The notes beneath the pieces were generated by a model. That model worked only from the letters and a program-made list of their open reading frames with translations. It made no database searches and was not told the origin of the DNA. Position numbers and translations under genes: made by a program. Below are positions 1 through 8,982 of a DNA stretch of 64,000 bases, in pieces. Position 1 is the stretch's first letter. Every line of letters starts with the position of its first letter. This stretch comes from Micromonospora tarapacensis (GTDB taxonomy: Bacteria > Actinomycetota > Actinomycetes > Mycobacteriales > Micromonosporaceae), in assembly GCF_019697375.1 (NCBI RefSeq), contig NZ_JAHCDI010000004.1:5071324-5135323 (forward strand). Direction: 5' to 3'.

Positions 1-314
1 GTGGCGATCTCGACCGTCGTCCCGTCCTCGGTCAACGGGGCCGCGACGCCGCCGGCCAGCACCCGCCCGGTCACCCGCCACGGGCCGGCCCCGCGTACCG
101 CCCAGCCGTCCACACTCGATGTCGGGAACGCCGGCAGGTCGGTGCGGGGGGCGAGCGGCTCGGCGAGGGTGTGCCCGTCGGCTTCGACGAGCGGGCGCTC
201 GACGGCGGCACGCGCGGCGGCCAGGCCGGCCGCATGCACCCGGGAACGCGCCAGCACCCAGTCGACCGTTGGTGACGCGGTGACCTCATCGGTGGACGCG
301 GTTTCCGTTCTCAC
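1..314 (-). CDS. moeA: MoeA, molybdopterin molybdenumtransferase (N-terminal part, runs off the window)
   Basis: Only the first 104 or so residues are present; the rest lies beyond the left edge. MoeA inserts molybdate into adenylylated molybdopterin in the last step of molybdenum cofactor synthesis. The reverse-strand translation carries a typical MoeA N-terminal stretch, LAEPLAPRTDLPAFPTSSVD followed by GWAVRG, which matches the conserved FDNSAMDGYA-like loop of the family. A GTG at 314 gives the start. It follows moaC and moaB in the same direction with a gap of about 10 bases, so the three genes look like one Moco operon. The identification rests on motif recognition of a fragment. Confidence 0.8.
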   Translation of the reverse strand, partial: MRTETASTDEVTASPTVDWVLARSRVHAAGLAAARAAVERPLVEADGHTLAEPLAPRTDLPAFPTSSVDGWAVRGAGPWRVTGRVLAGGVAAPLTEDGTTVEIA

Positions 315-323
315 CGGCCGAGC

Positions 324-806
324 CTATCGGGTTGCCTGATGGTCGCCGCCGCGCAACTGGTCGATCGTGTGCGCGAGAATCGGCCCCAGCACGGCAAGGC
401 CGTCGCGGGCTCCGCCGGTCGAGCCGGGGAGATTCACCACCAACGTGCGGTCGGCCACGCCGGCCACGCCCCGGGACAGCGCCGCGGTGGGCACCTTGTC
501 ACGGCTGTGCGCGCGGATGGCCTCGGCGATGCCGGGGATCTCGTAGTCGAGCAGGGCCCGGGTCACGTCGGGTGTGCGGTCGGTGGGGGTGATCCCGGTG
601 CCACCGCTGGTCAACACCACGTCGACGCCGTCCGCCACGGCCGCCGACACCGCCCGCCCGACCGGGTCACCGTCGGGCACCACCACCGGTTCGTCCACCC
701 TGCAACCCAACTCGCGCAGGCCGTCGACGAGAAGCGGACCACTGGTGTCGGCGTAGACACCGGCGGCGGCCCGGTTGGACGCCACCACCACCCGCGCGCG
801 GATCAC
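324..806 (-). CDS. moaB: MoaB/MogA-family molybdenum cofactor protein
   Basis: About 160 residues, the usual length of MoaB/MogA proteins, which adenylylate molybdopterin before metal insertion. Visible motifs are VVLTSGGTGITPTDRTPD (the nucleotide-binding SGGTG loop) and LVVNLPGSTGGARDGL near the C-terminus, both family hallmarks. The GTG start at 806 overlaps the moaC stop in a GTGA arrangement, which implies translational coupling. The reading frame stays open to 1061, but that extension is antisense-like low-complexity sequence over moaC and is rejected. It sits between moaC and moeA in a Moco operon. Confidence 0.88.
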   Translation of the reverse strand: MIRARVVVASNRAAAGVYADTSGPLLVDGLRELGCRVDEPVVVPDGDPVGRAVSAAVADGVDVVLTSGGTGITPTDRTPDVTRALLDYEIPGIAEAIRAHSRDKVPTAALSRGVAGVADRTLVVNLPGSTGGARDGLAVLGPILAHTIDQLRGGDHQATR

Positions 807-1294
807 GACCGCCCCTCCGGACGCTCCCACAGACCCGTCTTCCCGCCTTCCTTGCGGAGCACCCGGACCGCGTCGACGCTGGCCGCCGGATCCACCGCCT
901 TGACCATGTCGACCAGGGCCAGCCCGGCGACCGCGACCGCGGTCAGCGCCTCCATCTCGACCCCGGTGCGGTCGGCCGTGCGGGCGGTCGCGGTGATCTC
1001 GACCGTGTCGACGGTCGGCACCAGATCGACCGTGACACCGTGCAGGGCGATCGGATGGCACAACGGGATCAGATCAGGGGTTCGTTTGGCGCCCATGATC
1101 CCGGCCAGCCGCCCGACCGCGAGCGCGTCACCCTTGGGTAACCCGTCGCGACGTAGCAGATCGATCACCTCGCGGGTGGTCCGCAGCCGGCCGGCGGCCA
1201 CCGCCACCCGGCCGCTGACCGGTTTGGCGGAGACGTCGACCATGCGGGCCGCGCCGGCCGGATCGACGTGGGTGAGCTGGGCGGGTTCGGTCAC
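803..1294 (-). CDS. moaC: Cyclic pyranopterin monophosphate synthase MoaC
   Basis: About 163 residues, the normal MoaC length. MoaC converts the MoaA product into cyclic pyranopterin monophosphate, the first committed Moco intermediate. Seen motifs: KRTPDLIPLCHPI (the conserved active-site loop), GVEMEALTAVAVAGLALVDM and VKAVD, then KEGGKTG near the C-terminus. The N-terminus reads LTHVDPAGAARMVDVSAK, typical of the family. The GTG at 1294 fits the usual MoaC start; an in-frame extension to 1378 has no matching family sequence. It is the first gene of moaC-moaB-moeA, and three hairpins lie just upstream. Confidence 0.92.
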   Translation of the reverse strand: MTEPAQLTHVDPAGAARMVDVSAKPVSGRVAVAAGRLRTTREVIDLLRRDGLPKGDALAVGRLAGIMGAKRTPDLIPLCHPIALHGVTVDLVPTVDTVEITATARTADRTGVEMEALTAVAVAGLALVDMVKAVDPAASVDAVRVLRKEGGKTGLWERPEGRS

Positions 1295-1342
1295 GATCGC
1301 GAGCCTATCCCTCCGGTACGACAGCCCCGGTCGATCGTGCTC

Positions 1343-1374
1343 GGAAGGAGCGGCGCTCACGCGCCGCTCCTTCC
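1343..1374. terminator. Strong hairpin between the SARP regulator gene and moaC
   Basis: A perfect 14-bp stem with arms GGAAGGAGCGGCGC (1343-1356) and GCGCCGCTCCTTCC (1361-1374) and a 4-base loop. It lies downstream of the regulator gene that ends at 1534 and about 50 bases before the moaC start, all on the minus strand. It may end the upstream transcript or be part of a moaC leader. There is no long T-run. Confidence 0.6.
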
Positions 1375-1381
1375 TCACCAG

Positions 1382-1449
1382 CCTGCCGTCGGTCGCTGGG
1401 GAAACTGACGGCAGGTAGCCACGACGAGATCCGGCAGTCGCCGGATCTC
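1382..1449. other. Two further stem-loops in the moaC leader/intergenic region
   Basis: Two inverted repeats: CCTGCCGTC (1382-1390) with GACGGCAGG (1407-1415), and GAGATCCGGC (1426-1435) with GCCGGATCTC (1440-1449), the latter with a 4-base loop. With the hairpin at 1343-1374 they make three consecutive stems before moaC on the minus strand. Function is unknown: stacked terminators or a structured 5' leader are both possible. Confidence 0.45.
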
Positions 1450-1533
1450 CCCCCGTCGGTGAACGCCCCGCAGGCTAGCGAGCCCGGCGATAAGAAATCG
1501 ATAAGTGGCGGTTGCGAGGCCCGGGCAAATTGA

Positions 1534-4500
1534 TCAATGTTCCGAGGAGCTCGCTGACAAGGCAGCGGCGGCAATCTCGGCCAGACGACGTTCGACGTCG
1601 AGGCGCTCGGGTGCGCCCGTGCGCTGAAAGAGTGCCAGTGCGCGTTCCCAGTGCCGGCGGGCCTCCGTCGGGTGGGTGGTCAACAGGTGTTCGGCCAACC
1701 CGGTCAGCGCCCGCGCCTGTTCGTACCGGTTGTCGGTCCGAGCGGCCGTTTCGAATGCTTGCCTGTGGGCACGCGTCGCGCCGTCGATGTCACCCGCAGC
1801 CGCCAGAGTCCGGCCGAGTTCGTTCAGTACGCTGCACTCCGCCTGACTTTCGGCAAAATCTCCGGCGAGTTCCAGGGCAAGCTCATGCTGTCGCAGCGCG
1901 TCCTTCAGTCGGCCGATACCACGGTACGCAATACCCATGACGTTCCGCGCATCGGCCTCGCCGTACCGGTGGCCGGTCCGCGCATACAGGACCAGGGCAG
2001 ACCTCAGCAATCGAAGCGCCTGCGAGTGCTCACCCATTCGCACCCGCACTCCGGCGATGTGGCTGAACGCGTTGGCAATCTGGTAGCAGTCGCCTTCCAC
2101 GCGGGCCCAGAAGAGGTGCAGGCGATGTGCGCGCAGGGCTTCCGGATATCGCCCCAGGGAGGTAAGTGCGAGCCCGATATTGGGCAGATGGATCCGAATC
2201 CTGCTGAGATCGGACAAGGGAAGTTCGCGCAGCGCCTCCACGGCAAGGATGGAGGACTGCTCGAAGTCTCCCTTCGCCCAGTACACAACACTCAAATTAC
2301 CCCGGATCCTGGCTACTTCGCGCTTGTCATTCGATTCCTCAGCCATGGCCAACGCTTCCTCAAGACAAAGAATCGCCCGGCGATAGGACCCGGTCTTGGT
2401 TAGCGCAGACGCCAGATAGTTCTTCATCGAGCGCATCGCGGAACGGTCGCCGCACCTCTCTGCGGCGATAAGCCCCACTTCATGGGTTCGCATGATGTCC
2501 TCGAAATAACCACGCACGTAAAAGAAGCGCCACAGAACCCGGGAGATCCTCCACGTGTACCCGTCGGCGTCATTTTCCGCCGCCAACTCGATCAGCAGAT
2601 TCAGGTTACTTCGCTCTCGCTCCAACCAGTCGACATCGACCGCATCGCATCCGGGTACCAGATCCGGCCGCTCCGGCACCACGTCGCCAATGTCCTGTCG
2701 GACATTCACGAGCCGATTCAGCGTCTTCGCAGCCACGATGGAAGTGTGCAAGACGAGATCGAACAGGCTCACCAGCGCCGCCTGTCGTACCTGAGCCAGA
2801 TCAGCCTCGACGCACCTTTCCCGCGCGTACTGGCGGACCAGGTCATGCATCCGGTACCGCCCGTTCGCCGTTTCCTCCACAAGGTGACGATCAATCAGGT
2901 CGTCGACTATCTCTCCGGCCTCGGAATAGGACAGTCCGGCCATCGCCGCCACCATCGCGACGCCGTAGTACCCGGTGTGCAGGCCCAGCAGTCGAAAGAC
3001 GCGCTTACCCACCTCGTTCAGCGGCTCGTAGGAAGCGTCGAACGCCGAGGCGACACTTCGATCGCCCGCCCCAAAGGTGGCTAGCGTCGAATCGTGGATC
3101 GCCAGCCGGGCCGCCAAGTCGGCCAGACGCCGGTTACGTCGGTGCGCCAGACGCGATCCGACCAGCCGTATTGCCAGCGGCAGGTGACCACAACGACGGA
3201 CGATCTCCGCAGCGGACTCGGGTTCGGCATGCACCCGATCGGCGCCGGCGCTGGCGGCCAACAGTCGCACGCCCTCGTCAGGCGACAACGAGGACAGCGA
3301 TTCGGGAGGTCCGACGTCCAGGTCAAGCAGCCGCCGCCGGGCGGTGACCAGCACCACCGAGTGCGCGGTCACCGGCAGCAGGGGAACCACCTGCTCACTG
3401 TCGGCCGCGTTGTCGAGAACCACGACGGCCCTACGTCCAGACATCTCACTCCGCCACAGCCCTCGGCGTTCCTCCATGTCCATGGGGATACGGGCGGCCG
3501 GAACTCCCAACTGGCGAAGGAGCACCACGAGCGCGGTGGCCGGATCCATCAGGTTGCCATCGTTGTGTCCCCGCAGATCGATGAAGAGCTGCCCGTCGGG
3601 ATACGACCCCATCAGACGTCGGGCGACGTGCACGGCAAGGGTCGTTTTGCCGCTTCCCGCCATCCCGTCGATGAGATGGACCACCGGAGCCGACTGGTCG
3701 GCGGCTCGGGTCTTGGCGATCATCCGTTCGACGATGTCGCCCCGCCCGATGAAGTCGGCCACGGGCCGGGGCAGCCAGTCCCACTCGCCCCGGTTCGCCG
3801 CCACAAGGGCCGGTGCGCTTGAGTGTGCGCCACCGCCACTCCGATCCACGTCCGGCCTAACCGGTCCCGTCCTCCGAGTACTGCGCTCGGTCATCGACTG
3901 GTACAGGTGCCGGAGTTCGACGACCGGCTCAATGCCCAACTCGTCCCGGATAGCGCGTGAAGCCGCCCGGTAGACAGAGATCCCGCCAGCATGGTCGCCG
4001 CGGCGGTCGAGGGCACGCATCAATGCCAATAGTGCCGATTCCCGAAGCGGGTGGTCGGCGACCAGTTTCCGCAACAGGGGAATCGCTTCGTCGAGTTTGC
4101 CAATTTCGATGTTCACCTCGGCGAGAAGTTCGACCGCCAGCAGGTACTGCTCCTCGGCGACCGCTACGTGTGCGGCCAGCGCCGGACCTTTAGGTACACC
4201 GGCGAGCGGGGGCCCCTCCCAGAGGGCGATCGCTTTGCCCAACAGCGACCGCGCGTGGTCCACCTGACCTTGGGATCGGGCTAGTCGCGCTTCCTCGACA
4301 TGGTCGCGGAAACGGACCAAATCCACCTCATCCGGCCGTGCGTCCAAGCGGTACCCGCTGCCCTGCCGAGCGAGCACCCGACGGTCTGACTCGAAGCTTT
4401 CGAATTTGCGCCGCAAGTTTGCGGCGTACGTCCGGGTATTCGGCACCGCAGAGCGTGGCGGGCCGTCCGGCCACATCTCATCGATCAACTGTTCGATCGC

Positions 4501-4620
4501 AACCGGACGCCCGGGCTGGACGGCGAGCATCGCAAAAAGCGTTTGTTGTTTGGGCGTTCCCAGAACAACCGATGAGGCCCTCGAGAATAACTGAAGGCCA
4601 CCAAGCACCTTAATTTTCAC
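1534..4620 (-). CDS. AfsR-like SARP regulator: DNA-binding/BTAD, NB-ARC ATPase and TPR
   Basis: A 1028-residue multidomain transcription regulator of the AfsR type. An OmpR-like winged helix covers about residues 1-95 (starts VKIKVLGGLQLF), followed by a bacterial transcriptional activation domain to about 250. An NB-ARC/STAND ATPase follows, with Walker A GMAGSGKTT near residue 318 and Walker B AVVVLDNAA near 395, then the MHDLVRQYARE segment and a long run of tetratricopeptide-like helices to the end. The GTG at 4620 is preceded by GAGGAG and gives the standard SARP start; the frame is open to 4857 without family-like sequence. Such proteins switch on secondary-metabolism or differentiation genes in response to ATP and partner binding. 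No biosynthetic cluster is visible nearby. It is divergent from the c-di-GMP gene at 5100. Confidence 0.85.
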   Translation of the reverse strand: MKIKVLGGLQLFSRASSVVLGTPKQQTLFAMLAVQPGRPVAIEQLIDEMWPDGPPRSAVPNTRTYAANLRRKFESFESDRRVLARQGSGYRLDARPDEVDLVRFRDHVEEARLARSQGQVDHARSLLGKAIALWEGPPLAGVPKGPALAAHVAVAEEQYLLAVELLAEVNIEIGKLDEAIPLLRKLVADHPLRESALLALMRALDRRGDHAGGISVYRAASRAIRDELGIEPVVELRHLYQSMTERSTRRTGPVRPDVDRSGGGAHSSAPALVAANRGEWDWLPRPVADFIGRGDIVERMIAKTRAADQSAPVVHLIDGMAGSGKTTLAVHVARRLMGSYPDGQLFIDLRGHNDGNLMDPATALVVLLRQLGVPAARIPMDMEERRGLWRSEMSGRRAVVVLDNAADSEQVVPLLPVTAHSVVLVTARRRLLDLDVGPPESLSSLSPDEGVRLLAASAGADRVHAEPESAAEIVRRCGHLPLAIRLVGSRLAHRRNRRLADLAARLAIHDSTLATFGAGDRSVASAFDASYEPLNEVGKRVFRLLGLHTGYYGVAMVAAMAGLSYSEAGEIVDDLIDRHLVEETANGRYRMHDLVRQYARERCVEADLAQVRQAALVSLFDLVLHTSIVAAKTLNRLVNVRQDIGDVVPERPDLVPGCDAVDVDWLERERSNLNLLIELAAENDADGYTWRISRVLWRFFYVRGYFEDIMRTHEVGLIAAERCGDRSAMRSMKNYLASALTKTGSYRRAILCLEEALAMAEESNDKREVARIRGNLSVVYWAKGDFEQSSILAVEALRELPLSDLSRIRIHLPNIGLALTSLGRYPEALRAHRLHLFWARVEGDCYQIANAFSHIAGVRVRMGEHSQALRLLRSALVLYARTGHRYGEADARNVMGIAYRGIGRLKDALRQHELALELAGDFAESQAECSVLNELGRTLAAAGDIDGATRAHRQAFETAARTDNRYEQARALTGLAEHLLTTHPTEARRHWERALALFQRTGAPERLDVERRLAEIAAAALSASSSEH

Positions 4621-5099
4621 ATGCTTCCGACTCCTCGGGCCACAGGGGGACGACTCATGTGACGACACCTTAACAGCCAGCGACTTGCCTGCGTCCACAC
4701 CGATCGCCCGAGCGGCCCGGACGCGCTGGCGAACCGACGTCGGAGGTGGCCCGAATCGCCGATGAGCGAGGGGGGATTGAATCATCACACTGGAGGCAAG
4801 AGGCTTCTCTCCGCAAGCGACATAACCAAGATGGCCTATCCCCGAGGCCCAGGCCACACGCTCTGCACCGATGCCATGGACAGAACGTCATGAATCAGGA
4901 CGGTATTGGCTAATAGAGAGCATAGCGACATTTAATGGCGCTAAGCGCCCGGTTCCTTGCTTAAGCTCCCTCTCCATCAGACACATGATGCGGACCGAAC
5001 TTTCGAGTTTCGGCCTCCAACGAGCGAGGAGTAGGGATATGTACGGCAGCGACTGGGGCTGAGGATCTACAGCCCAACCTTCTGGTCTACCAAGGTAGG
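4621..5099. promoter_or_regulatory. Divergent intergenic region between the AfsR-like gene and the GGDEF-EAL gene
   Basis: About 480 bases without a convincing gene. Both neighbours read outward from it, so it should carry both promoters. The part around 4890-5000 is visibly richer in A and T than the surroundings and holds a small inverted repeat (GGCGCTAAGCGCC near 4937). I cannot assign -35 and -10 elements with confidence. Confidence 0.5.
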
Positions 5100-7643
5100 A
5101 TGACCCGGGCTAAGGGCACGACCTGGGGTGCCATGACACTCTTCCGGCAAGGCGACACTGAGATCGACAGACAGCTGAGGCTGCTCGTCGGTCTCGTCGT
5201 CGTGTCTGCGGGGATCGTCCTCCTCGCCTCATTGCAACTCGTCCTGACCTCCTACACGCCGAAGTCTCTCAACGACTTCGCGACACTCGCGACGGTCATC
5301 TTCATGATCGCGGTGGGTACCTCGGTCAAGGCCCGGATACGCATTCGGTCCACCACCCACCTGATCAGCTGGAACGAGATGGCGATCGTGATCGGCGTTG
5401 CCGTCGCTCCGACCTCCTGGGTGGTGCTGTGTACCGGAGTTGGCGTCGCGATCGCATCGCTCCGGCTGCCACCCATCAAGATGGTTTTCGGCATTGGCAA
5501 GAACATCCTCGTGGCCTGGGCCGCCGGAGCGACTCTGGCGCTCCTGGACTGGTCCCGGCCAACTGACGACCTGATCGGCCTAACGCTGGCGCTGGCGCTG
5601 GCCTACCTCGTCGCTGCGCTTGTCGACGATCTCCTCGCTATCCCAGTCATCGCTCTTGCCTCCGGAACCAGAATTTCCCAACAGTTCCGGAGCAACCTCG
5701 ATCTTCGCGTCGGCGGTTTCTGTGTACGTTTCGTCGTCGCCCTCTGCACGCTCCTGCTTCTCGAGATCGACACCCGGTTGCTGCTTGCCGTTCCGCCGCT
5801 CGTGCTCAGCCTGCACCTGGCCTACTCCGGCCGAATCCAGCAACGCACCGAGCAGCAGGCGTGGCAGCGGCTCGCCCAGACCACCGATGCGCTCAACGTC
5901 GTCGAACTGGACGACGTCCTCACCACCGCGGTCACCCGGGCCGCCGAACTCTTCTCCGCCGACGAGGTGGAGGTCGAGCTCCGCGACGCCGATCGGGTCG
6001 TGCGTGGCGGCGCCGACGGGGTCACGTACGACGGGCCGGTCGGCGAGCCCACCACGGTGCAGGACGCGGTGGTTCCCGTCCGCCTCGAAGGGCATGACAA
6101 GACGGTCGACGTGGGCATGCTTCGGCTGCGCTTCCGCGGGCCGGTGAGGCTTTCCGAGCGGGAGCGGTACACCCTGCACACGCTCGCGTCGGCGCTGTGC
6201 ACCGCGGTTCGCAACGCTCAGGCGTACGCCGAACTGGCCCGGGTGGCCGAGGCCCACGCGCACGACGCGGCCCACGACGCGCTGACTGGGCTGGCGAACC
6301 GGCGCCACCTGCTCGACGCGGGGAACGAGCAACTGCACCAGCGGCACGCGGACGGGGTGAGCGCTCTCGTGTTGATCGACCTGAACCACTTCAAGGAGGT
6401 CAACGACACCCTCGGGCACGCCGCCGGCGACCAGGTGCTGGCCGCGGTCGCCGAGCGGCTGCGCGCCGCCGCCCGAGCCGACGACCTGGTCGCCCGGCTG
6501 GGCGGCGACGAGTTCGCCGTACTTCTGCGGGCCCTGCCCGCCCCGGCGATGGCCGCGCACCGGGCCGAGACGCTGCTGGCGGCGCTGCACGAGCCGTTCG
6601 ACATCGAGGGCATGCGGATCAGCGTCGAGGCCAGCGGCGGCATCGCCGTCGCCCCCGCCACCGGCGGCATGGTGGAGCTGCTACGCCGGGCGGACGTCGC
6701 CATGTACCAGGCCAAACGGGCCGGGCAACGCATCGCCACCTACGCGCCGGCCCGGGACACCGCGGACCTCGGCCGCCTCACCCTCGGTGGTGAACTGCCC
6801 CGTGCGGTCGCCGACCACGAGTTCACCGTCAACTTCCAGCCGATCGTCGATCTGGGCACCGGCGAGGTCATCGCCGCCGAAGCGCTGGCCCGCTGGCGCC
6901 ACCCCACCCACGGCATGATCGACCCACTGCGCTTCCTGGAGGCGGTGGAGCGCTCCGGGCTGCTCCCGGCCTTCGCGGAGGCGATCCTCGACCAGGCGCT
7001 GATCGCCGCCGGCACCTGGCGCGACGCCGGATTCGACGTCCCGGTGGCGGTCAACGTCTCCCCCCGGAGCCTGCTCGACGCCCGGTTCCCCGGATCGGTG
7101 CTGGCCCGCCTGCGCGCTCACGACCTGCCACCCGACCGGCTGGTCCTGGAACTGACCGAGACCCTCACCCTCAGCCAGCTCGACGTGGTCGACCAGGCGC
7201 TCACCCGGCTGCGCGACTCCGGCGTCCGGCTCGCCCTGGACGACTTCGGCACCGGCTACTCCTCGCTCTCCCTGCTCTCCCGGATCCCGGTGCACGAGCT
7301 CAAGATCGACCGCAGCTTCGTCACCGCGATGGAGTCCGCCACCGAGGCCGCGGCGATCATCCGTTCGACCCTGGACCTCGGCCGGAGCCTCGACCTCGCC
7401 GTGGTGGCCGAGGGAGTGGAGCGGGACGCGCAGCGCCGGGCGCTCTGGGAACTTGGCTGCACCGCCGGTCAGGGTCACCTCTTCGCCCGACCGCTGCCCG
7501 CCGCGACGCTGCTCGCGGCGCTCCAACGCGGCACAGACGGCCGGACCGGGTGCCTCGCGGTCGCCCTGCACGACGTCGGCGAAGTGGTCCGGCTGCCGCA
7601 GGGACGCCGACAGGGTGGCCGTGGCCGTCACCAGCCGGCCTGA
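5100..7643 (+). CDS. Membrane-bound GGDEF-EAL cyclic-di-GMP enzyme
   Basis: 847 residues. Several hydrophobic segments in the first 240 residues form a membrane sensor, followed by a GAF-like region (about 250-385), a GGDEF diguanylate cyclase domain and an EAL phosphodiesterase domain. GGDEF is intact at about residue 468, with an RADD inhibitory-site motif five residues before it. The EAL domain has EALARW (594), NVSPRSL, ELTE, DDFGTGYSSL, LKIDRSF, VVAEGVE and QGHLF, so all residues usually needed for c-di-GMP hydrolysis appear present. It may therefore make and break c-di-GMP. A second possible start is the ATG at 5133. The next gene overlaps its end or starts just after it, depending on that gene's start. 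Confidence 0.88.
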   Translation: MTRAKGTTWGAMTLFRQGDTEIDRQLRLLVGLVVVSAGIVLLASLQLVLTSYTPKSLNDFATLATVIFMIAVGTSVKARIRIRSTTHLISWNEMAIVIGVAVAPTSWVVLCTGVGVAIASLRLPPIKMVFGIGKNILVAWAAGATLALLDWSRPTDDLIGLTLALALAYLVAALVDDLLAIPVIALASGTRISQQFRSNLDLRVGGFCVRFVVALCTLLLLEIDTRLLLAVPPLVLSLHLAYSGRIQQRTEQQAWQRLAQTTDALNVVELDDVLTTAVTRAAELFSADEVEVELRDADRVVRGGADGVTYDGPVGEPTTVQDAVVPVRLEGHDKTVDVGMLRLRFRGPVRLSERERYTLHTLASALCTAVRNAQAYAELARVAEAHAHDAAHDALTGLANRRHLLDAGNEQLHQRHADGVSALVLIDLNHFKEVNDTLGHAAGDQVLAAVAERLRAAARADDLVARLGGDEFAVLLRALPAPAMAAHRAETLLAALHEPFDIEGMRISVEASGGIAVAPATGGMVELLRRADVAMYQAKRAGQRIATYAPARDTADLGRLTLGGELPRAVADHEFTVNFQPIVDLGTGEVIAAEALARWRHPTHGMIDPLRFLEAVERSGLLPAFAEAILDQALIAAGTWRDAGFDVPVAVNVSPRSLLDARFPGSVLARLRAHDLPPDRLVLELTETLTLSQLDVVDQALTRLRDSGVRLALDDFGTGYSSLSLLSRIPVHELKIDRSFVTAMESATEAAAIIRSTLDLGRSLDLAVVAEGVERDAQRRALWELGCTAGQGHLFARPLPAATLLAALQRGTDGRTGCLAVALHDVGEVVRLPQGRRQGGRGRHQPA

Positions 7644-8982
7644 CAAACTTGCCCAGGTGAGTTCCGCCACCGCGCCGCTGCGCCGCCCCGGGTGGTGGCA
7701 CCGGCTCGACACCGCCGCCGGCGGTCTCGCCGTCGACCTCGGCCTCTATGCCGTCTCGGCCGCCTTCGCGGCCGTCACCGCGGCCACCTCCACCCTCGTT
7801 CCGCACCGTGCCTGGGGCGGGATCGCGGCGCTGGGCTATCTCACCGCCACGCTGGTGGCGGCCGGTCAGCTGCTGGTGCGGCGCCGTCGACCGGACTCGG
7901 CGCTGGCCGGGCTGCCCGCACGCGGGCTGGTCACCATCCTCACCTGGGCCGGGGTCGCCCTGCTGCCCCTGATCTGGCAGAGCGTGCAGCGCGCGGCGGG
8001 GCGCGTCGACCGGGCCCAGGAGGAGGTGCTCGTCGTCGAGGAGTCCGGCCGGCGCCTGGTGGAGACCGGTACGCCGTACCTGGGACCGGGCGACATCGCC
8101 GCGCTGCCGCCCGGCGAACAACTGCTCGGCTACACCCCGTACCAGCCGGGAATGGCACTGTTCGGGCTGCCTCGTGCGGCAGCCGACGGGTGGTGGACGG
8201 ACGCCCGGGTCTGGTTCGCCGTCGGCACCGCGCTCGCCCTCGTCGCCGCCGTCCGGATCCTACGGCAACCGGCGGGCGCGGCCGGGTCCACCCGGCACGG
8301 CGCTTACCTGCTGCGCGGGGTGCAGGCCGCCACCGTACTGCCGGTCTGCGCGCTGACCCTGGCCACCGGCGGCGACGACCTGCCCGTCCTCGCGCTGTGC
8401 CTGCTGGCCCTCGCGTCGGCCGCCACCGACCGCGCCGGCTGGGCCGGTATCGCCGTCGGGTTGGCCGGCGCGCTCAAGCTCTTCGCCTGGCCGGTGGCCG
8501 CAGTGTTGATCATCTGGGGGTTGACCAGGCGGGCCGGCCTGCGGGTCAGCGCCGGCGCGCTGGGCCTGCCCGCTGCCGCGCTGCTGCCGACCCTGCTGGT
8601 GGACCGCGAGGCGCTGGTGGAGAACGTGCTCCGGTTCCCGCTCGGGCACGGCCTGGTCTCCAGCCCGGCGCAGTCACCGTTCCCCGGTTACCTGATCGCG
8701 AACGCCCTGCCCGCAGGGCGGGTGCTCGCCGCCGCGTCGCTGGTCGCCGCCGGGGTGGCGATCGCCGTCCGGCTCGCCCGTCGCCCGCCCCGCACCGCCC
8801 GCACCGCGGCGTTCATCTGCGGGTACGGCTTGCTCGCGGCGATCCTGCTGATGCCCGCCACCCGGTTCGGTTATCTGCTCTACCCGGCCGCCTTCCTTCT
8901 CTGGGCGCCCGCGCTCGACGTTCCCGGAATCCGGCAACCGGCGAGCGAAGACGGCCCACAGGGCGTAGACCTGAGGGCATGA
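7615..8982 (+). CDS. Polytopic membrane protein, possibly a GT87-type (DUF2029) glycosyltransferase
   Basis: About 455 residues with roughly ten hydrophobic segments. The motif YTPYQPGMALFG after the second helix and the segment GLAGALKLFAWPVA resemble polyprenol-phosphate-sugar-using GT-C/GT87 membrane proteins, but I cannot name a substrate. The start is uncertain: GTG at 7615 has AGGGA about ten bases upstream and overlaps the previous gene by 29 bases; GTG at 7657 would avoid the overlap. The stop overlaps the ATG of the next gene (ATGA), so the pair is probably translationally coupled. A distant relative lies at 19738-21276. Confidence 0.6.
   Translation: MAVAVTSRPDKLAQVSSATAPLRRPGWWHRLDTAAGGLAVDLGLYAVSAAFAAVTAATSTLVPHRAWGGIAALGYLTATLVAAGQLLVRRRRPDSALAGLPARGLVTILTWAGVALLPLIWQSVQRAAGRVDRAQEEVLVVEESGRRLVETGTPYLGPGDIAALPPGEQLLGYTPYQPGMALFGLPRAAADGWWTDARVWFAVGTALALVAAVRILRQPAGAAGSTRHGAYLLRGVQAATVLPVCALTLATGGDDLPVLALCLLALASAATDRAGWAGIAVGLAGALKLFAWPVAAVLIIWGLTRRAGLRVSAGALGLPAAALLPTLLVDREALVENVLRFPLGHGLVSSPAQSPFPGYLIANALPAGRVLAAASLVAAGVAIAVRLARRPPRTARTAAFICGYGLLAAILLMPATRFGYLLYPAAFLLWAPALDVPGIRQPASEDGPQGVDLRA

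Noticed and set aside
324..1061. A 245-residue reading of moaB starting at 1061
   Set aside because: The first 85 residues are Arg/Gly-rich out-of-frame sequence over moaC; the MoaB fold starts at the GTG at 806.
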